In this document: positions 8,184 through 11,086 of the stretch, one piece after another
How positions within the stretch are numbered: position 1 is the stretch's first letter
Layout: each line of letters starts with the position of its first letter
Assembly: GCA_910592205.1 (NCBI GenBank)
Contig: CAJVPJ010001254.1
Span: 1 to 11,086 of the forward strand
DNA length: 11,086 bases
Direction of reading: 5' to 3'
Source: Paraglomus occultum
Taxonomy: Eukaryota; Glomeromycota; Glomeromycetes; Paraglomerales; Paraglomeraceae
Made by a program: the position numbers and the translations under genes
Notes under the pieces: model-generated
The model's input: only the letters and a program-made list of their open reading frames with translations
Told to the model about the DNA's origin: nothing
Database searches by the model: none

Positions 8184-8327
8184 TATACAAGGGCGTTTTG
8201 TAGCAGAAGTTGTGGTATATCAAATAACAGTTTTGTGAGGTTTGTATTACTGTTAATAGGCAGAGGCCAGCTAATGATAAACAGTTAGTGCCAGTTGTGA
8301 AAAATTATATTCGCTCCCGTTCATTAT
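8184..8327 (+). repeat. Degenerate direct repeat, copy 2
   Basis: The same blocks as 7826-7910 appear in the same order: an exact TATACAAGGGC (8184-8194), TAAACAGTTA (8278-8287), and a GTTG...AAATTATAT.CGC.CCCGTTCAT end. The unit is about 60 bases longer between the first two blocks. It may be a decayed dispersed element. Confidence 0.4.
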
Positions 8328-8771
8328 AGAACAAAATAGCCATTTCGGAATTGCTTTTCAAAGATCACTAACAACGCAATTAAACGAACTTCAACTTTCG
8401 CGATTCCAAATTGTATTATTTGATACCCAAACTTTACGAACCTACTGAATTGCCGATGAAAACCGAACTCGCACTTTATACATCACGCGAGACATATTCT
8501 TCTCTGAGACACACGAAATTTGAGATCGGCCGTATGTAGTCCTGCCATTCTACATAACGCTGCCACCGTAACAATATGGGACCAATTCCACTTCATCTAT
8601 TTACCACGTATAAAAATTCATATCTTCTCTCGAAAACTATTTCAAGGAAAGTTGAACAGTATCCAAATGCATAATAAATAGTAGTAATTATTATTAGATC
8701 CATCAATCAAAAAATTCAAAAATTAGTCATGCAACGAGAATGAAAGGCAAATTGTCATTAGTCTATGATCA

Positions 8772-8790
8772 TGAGAGGCGAAGCCTCTTA
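8772..8790. repeat. Short GC-rich hairpin
   Basis: AGAGGC-GAA-GCCTCT forms a six-pair stem with a GAA loop, extended by a G-T and a T-A pair. It stands out in AT-rich surroundings. Function unknown. Confidence 0.55.
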
Positions 8791-9015
8791 TTATTTATAA
8801 CTCAACGGATTGATAGCATCGATAAGCTTACAAAAGTGCCAGACATTGTATTCAATCGGAAGGTTTCGACAAGGCTTGGGATAAAGTAATCACGATGAAG
8901 AGTTGGGCAAGATAATTTTGCTGCATGGATCGTTTTGGGAGAGGTATAAAAATAATGTTAGGAAACGCGAAATTGACAATGAAGCTTAAAACTGACCAGA
9001 ACGTAGTTACGCATT

Positions 9016-9021
9016 TTTATT
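9016..9021 (-). terminator. Possible polyadenylation signal of gene B
   Basis: AATAAA on the minus strand, about 210 bases after the gene B stop. Positional support only. Confidence 0.15.
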
Positions 9022-9232
9022 CAGTATCATAAATTTTAAAAAATGACCGCTATATTATATACTCAAATAGTCTACCCTGGGAAAAAAGTCTAACAGTAGA
9101 CGTGCGTTCAACTCTTGTTGACACATTTAATATACCTAATTGAACTCCTTGAGTAAAACTCGTAAAAACAGTAAACAGACCGCGAATTACAAGAGCGTTT
9201 GTGTCGCTAAATTATTAGACAATAAAACGATG

Positions 9233-11086
9233 TTAATATTGTAAATTAACTGTATTTGTACCAATGCGTAACATACCTGCAGCTGAATCCAAAACATAAC
9301 TATTTCTCGGTTTAGGCAAATCCCCAGTATGTAAGAGTTTACTAGAGTATTTACTCTCTTTCTCAAGACGTGACAATGGTTTTACATTATTATAATAGAT
9401 AGCCTTCCACACGTCGTTACCAGATTTATCATTTTCCACATCTTCAATAATTTTGCGAATATCCCAGTAAAGTGTTTCTGCATCAGGACGCTTATCAGGA
9501 TCAGCATCACAACACCGCTCGGCAAGTTTCTTGTATTCGTCTGGCGCAGAATCAGGCATCGACGGTCGCAGTCCCTCACAAACACGCATCTGCAAACATT
9601 GGTCAAACGACCAATCTCTAAATGGTGGTTCACCAGTAGCAATCAAATACATAATGATACCAAATGAATACACATCCGATTTCTGAGTAAATTTACAGGT
9701 ATGGAAGACTTCCGGTGCAATAAAAGGCAAAACGCCTCGAATGGTTGAATTTGACTCGCGTGATTTCACTGATTGTGAAAGACCAAGATCGCATATCAAT
9801 GATCCTATTCCATTATTACCCATATTTATATTGTAATTATGCATAACAATGTTTCCACCATGCAGATCACAGTGCACTAATCCCACTCGATGAATATTAT
9901 CCAGATATAATGCAATATCTTTCAAACGCTCTAATTTCATCTTCCACGTCAATTTGTTAATATTTTGAACCAAATAAGACAAAAGACTGCCATTGTTAGC
10001 ATATTCCATAACAATCATGTACTCTTGTGTTTCTTGGTCTTGTGTGACTCCATAAATATCAAGGAATGAATCGATTGCACACTTGGCATGATTTCTGAAC
10101 TATTAAATAAATGATTAATAGAGTCAACTTAAATGTCACTTTAATTAAGACTACCAATCATTGCTTACCTCGGAAATAAATAATTCCGGCATTCCATCAA
10201 AATTTTTAAACCGTTTGAGTACAACAGTTTGTTGCCCCATTTCTTTTCCTACATACTTGGCAGTATAAACTGTTCCATAACCACCAGCTCCGATCTCTTT
10301 GAGTTCATTAAAGTCGTTATACTGAAAGTACTTTACATATTTGCAATTTCGTATAAATGTGTCCAGTATTGCATACACGTCGTAATAGAAAACTAAATAA
10401 TATTCCCGAGTAGATGCCGACTGAGTGATTCCAACTATCCAAGTGTTATCGGGTGTTAATATCGTCGGGTATTCCTTAGTTAACTATTTCGAGTAAACAG
10501 ATGCACGTTATAACACTAGTCAAATCAAACGTACGACGCCGCACTTATCGATTACATCGTTTAACATATGCAATAATTTACCTGATAAAAATTAAACGAT
10601 TGGTTGTCTTGTTTGTCAACTATTTTTTTGAGTGTTACGGTCAATTCATTCCATTCTGCTACATGCGTGCATCCATGGCGTAATAGCGTCATCTCTTGTA
10701 CATTTGTTAATAGAGAATATTCTATCCATTGTATATACGCATCATATTCATTCTTCATATTACTCCATGACTCTATGATAAATAAATCCAAAGACTTGTT
10801 GCCAGTCGTCCAATCAAGAGGTGTTGGTGCTTTACATCTATAGCAGAATGCATTTATCTTGGTTTCTAATTTCCATGTACACGCCAGACATAATCTATTT
10901 CCTTTTTCTTCTTTTATTAGATAATACTTCTGTTCACTTTTATCGTATGTAAATCCGATGGTAACCCAAACACTCGCGGTAAGCATATGCTTATCACATA
11001 ACTAGTGGAAATAATACATAATAATAAGTCAATAATTATTTAAACTATTCAATAAACATGACGCATAAGTAAATAGTTTACCTCGG
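9233..11086 (-). CDS. Kinase gene B: TKL-type protein kinase, intact in window, 5' partial
   Basis: Exons in transcript order are 11086-11082 (only the last five bases of exon 1), 11001-10582, 10483-10169 and 10099-9233, all joined in phase 0. The visible 532 codons match gene A from the end of module 2 onward. They show LCDKHMLT...WVTIGFTYD, a zinc-ribbon-like CLAC-x11-CYRC, WTTGN, WIEY, VTLKKI and WIVGITQSASTREYYLV. The kinase domain follows: GAGGYG, VVLK, FISE, MEYANNGSL, HCDLHGGN (9877-9851), CDLGLS, FIAPE, SDVYSFG and DADPDKRP. The catalytic lysine, both catalytic aspartates and the APE are present. HRD is HCD (non-RD) and DFG is DLG. An active cytosolic signalling kinase is plausible; substrate unknown. 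The last 20 or so residues differ from gene A. A GTATGT donor at 9276-9271 inside them suggests the true C-terminus could be spliced elsewhere. Confidence 0.92.
10100..10168 (-). other. Gene B intron 3 (69 bases, phase 0)
   Basis: Donor GTAAGC and acceptor AATAG. It shares TTAAAGTGACATT with gene A intron 3 and splits the kinase directly after FISE. Confidence 0.92.
10484..10581 (-). other. Gene B intron 2 (98 bases, phase 0)
   Basis: Donor GTAAAT and acceptor AAATAG, at the same codon as gene A intron 2. The interior has diverged. Confidence 0.9.
11002..11081 (-). other. Gene B intron 1 (80 bases, phase 0)
   Basis: Donor GTAAAC and acceptor CACTAG. It aligns with gene A intron 1, with about 11 extra bases (AAATAATTATT-like) in the middle. 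It proves that the gene continues past the right edge of the window. Confidence 0.9.

Larger units (their letters stand above)
5700..9232. other. 3.5 kb between the two kinase tails, no convincing gene
   Basis: This is moderately AT-rich DNA between the converging 3' ends. Open stretches exist, for example about 80 minus-strand codons without a start between 6343 and 6100. They lack starts, splice signals and recognisable domains. One piece (6460-6708) may be a kinase N-lobe relic. Repeats and hairpins at 7826-8327 and 8772-8790 are listed separately. I saw no terminal inverted repeats or transposase that would mark an intact transposon. Confidence 0.5.

Noticed and set aside
8865-8888. Plus-strand FDKAWDKV, reminiscent of a reverse transcriptase KAFD-type motif
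   Set aside because: The frame is only a few dozen codons with stops on both sides, and there is no YxDD box or other reverse transcriptase block nearby.
9382-9642. Minus-strand 86-codon frame inside gene B exon 4
   Set aside because: It overlaps the kinase C-lobe, which is read in another frame with all conserved motifs.

Overview
The window looks like nuclear DNA of an AT-rich fungus with intron-containing genes. An arbuscular mycorrhizal fungus (Glomeromycotina, Rhizophagus-like) is the best guess. Two points support this. The introns are short (69-98 bases), with GTAARY-type donors and TAG acceptors. The two clear genes belong to the tyrosine-kinase-like (TKL) family that is hugely expanded in those fungi, recognisable by stretches such as EWIPY, HCDLHGGN, SDVYSFGIIMYL and CDADPDKRP. 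The assignment comes from recognising family style, not from a search.

Layout: (1) 1-1550 holds no recognised gene, but its minus strand carries a series of hydrophilic Ser/Thr/Pro/Asn-rich open stretches in changing frames, possibly an unrecognised or decayed gene. (2) 1551-2841 is AT-rich non-coding DNA with a 23-base direct repeat and an 18-base palindrome. (3) 2842-3171 (minus) is a weak acidic ORF lying head-to-head with kinase gene A. (4) 3159-5699 (plus) is kinase gene A: four exons, three phase-0 introns, and a frameshift in the catalytic loop. (5) 5700-9232 is about 3.5 kb with no convincing gene; it holds one possible kinase N-lobe relic, a cluster of hairpins and a degenerate direct repeat. 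(6) 9233-11086 (minus) is kinase gene B, a close paralogue of A with the same intron positions; it is intact as far as visible, and its first exon runs off the right edge.

Genes A and B form an inverted, tail-to-tail duplicated pair. Parts of introns 1 and 3 are still alignable by eye, so the duplication is fairly recent. The main biological observation is the N-terminal half of the protein. It appears to be three tandem, degenerate kinase N-lobe-like modules, two of them preceded by a four-cysteine zinc-ribbon-like motif. They stand in front of one true kinase domain. The three introns interrupt module 2, module 3 and the true kinase at the same place and phase, just after the helix-C segment. 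This is what internal duplication of an intron-containing exon unit would leave. Gene A has lost the catalytic-loop reading frame, while gene B keeps it with non-canonical HCD and DLG motifs.
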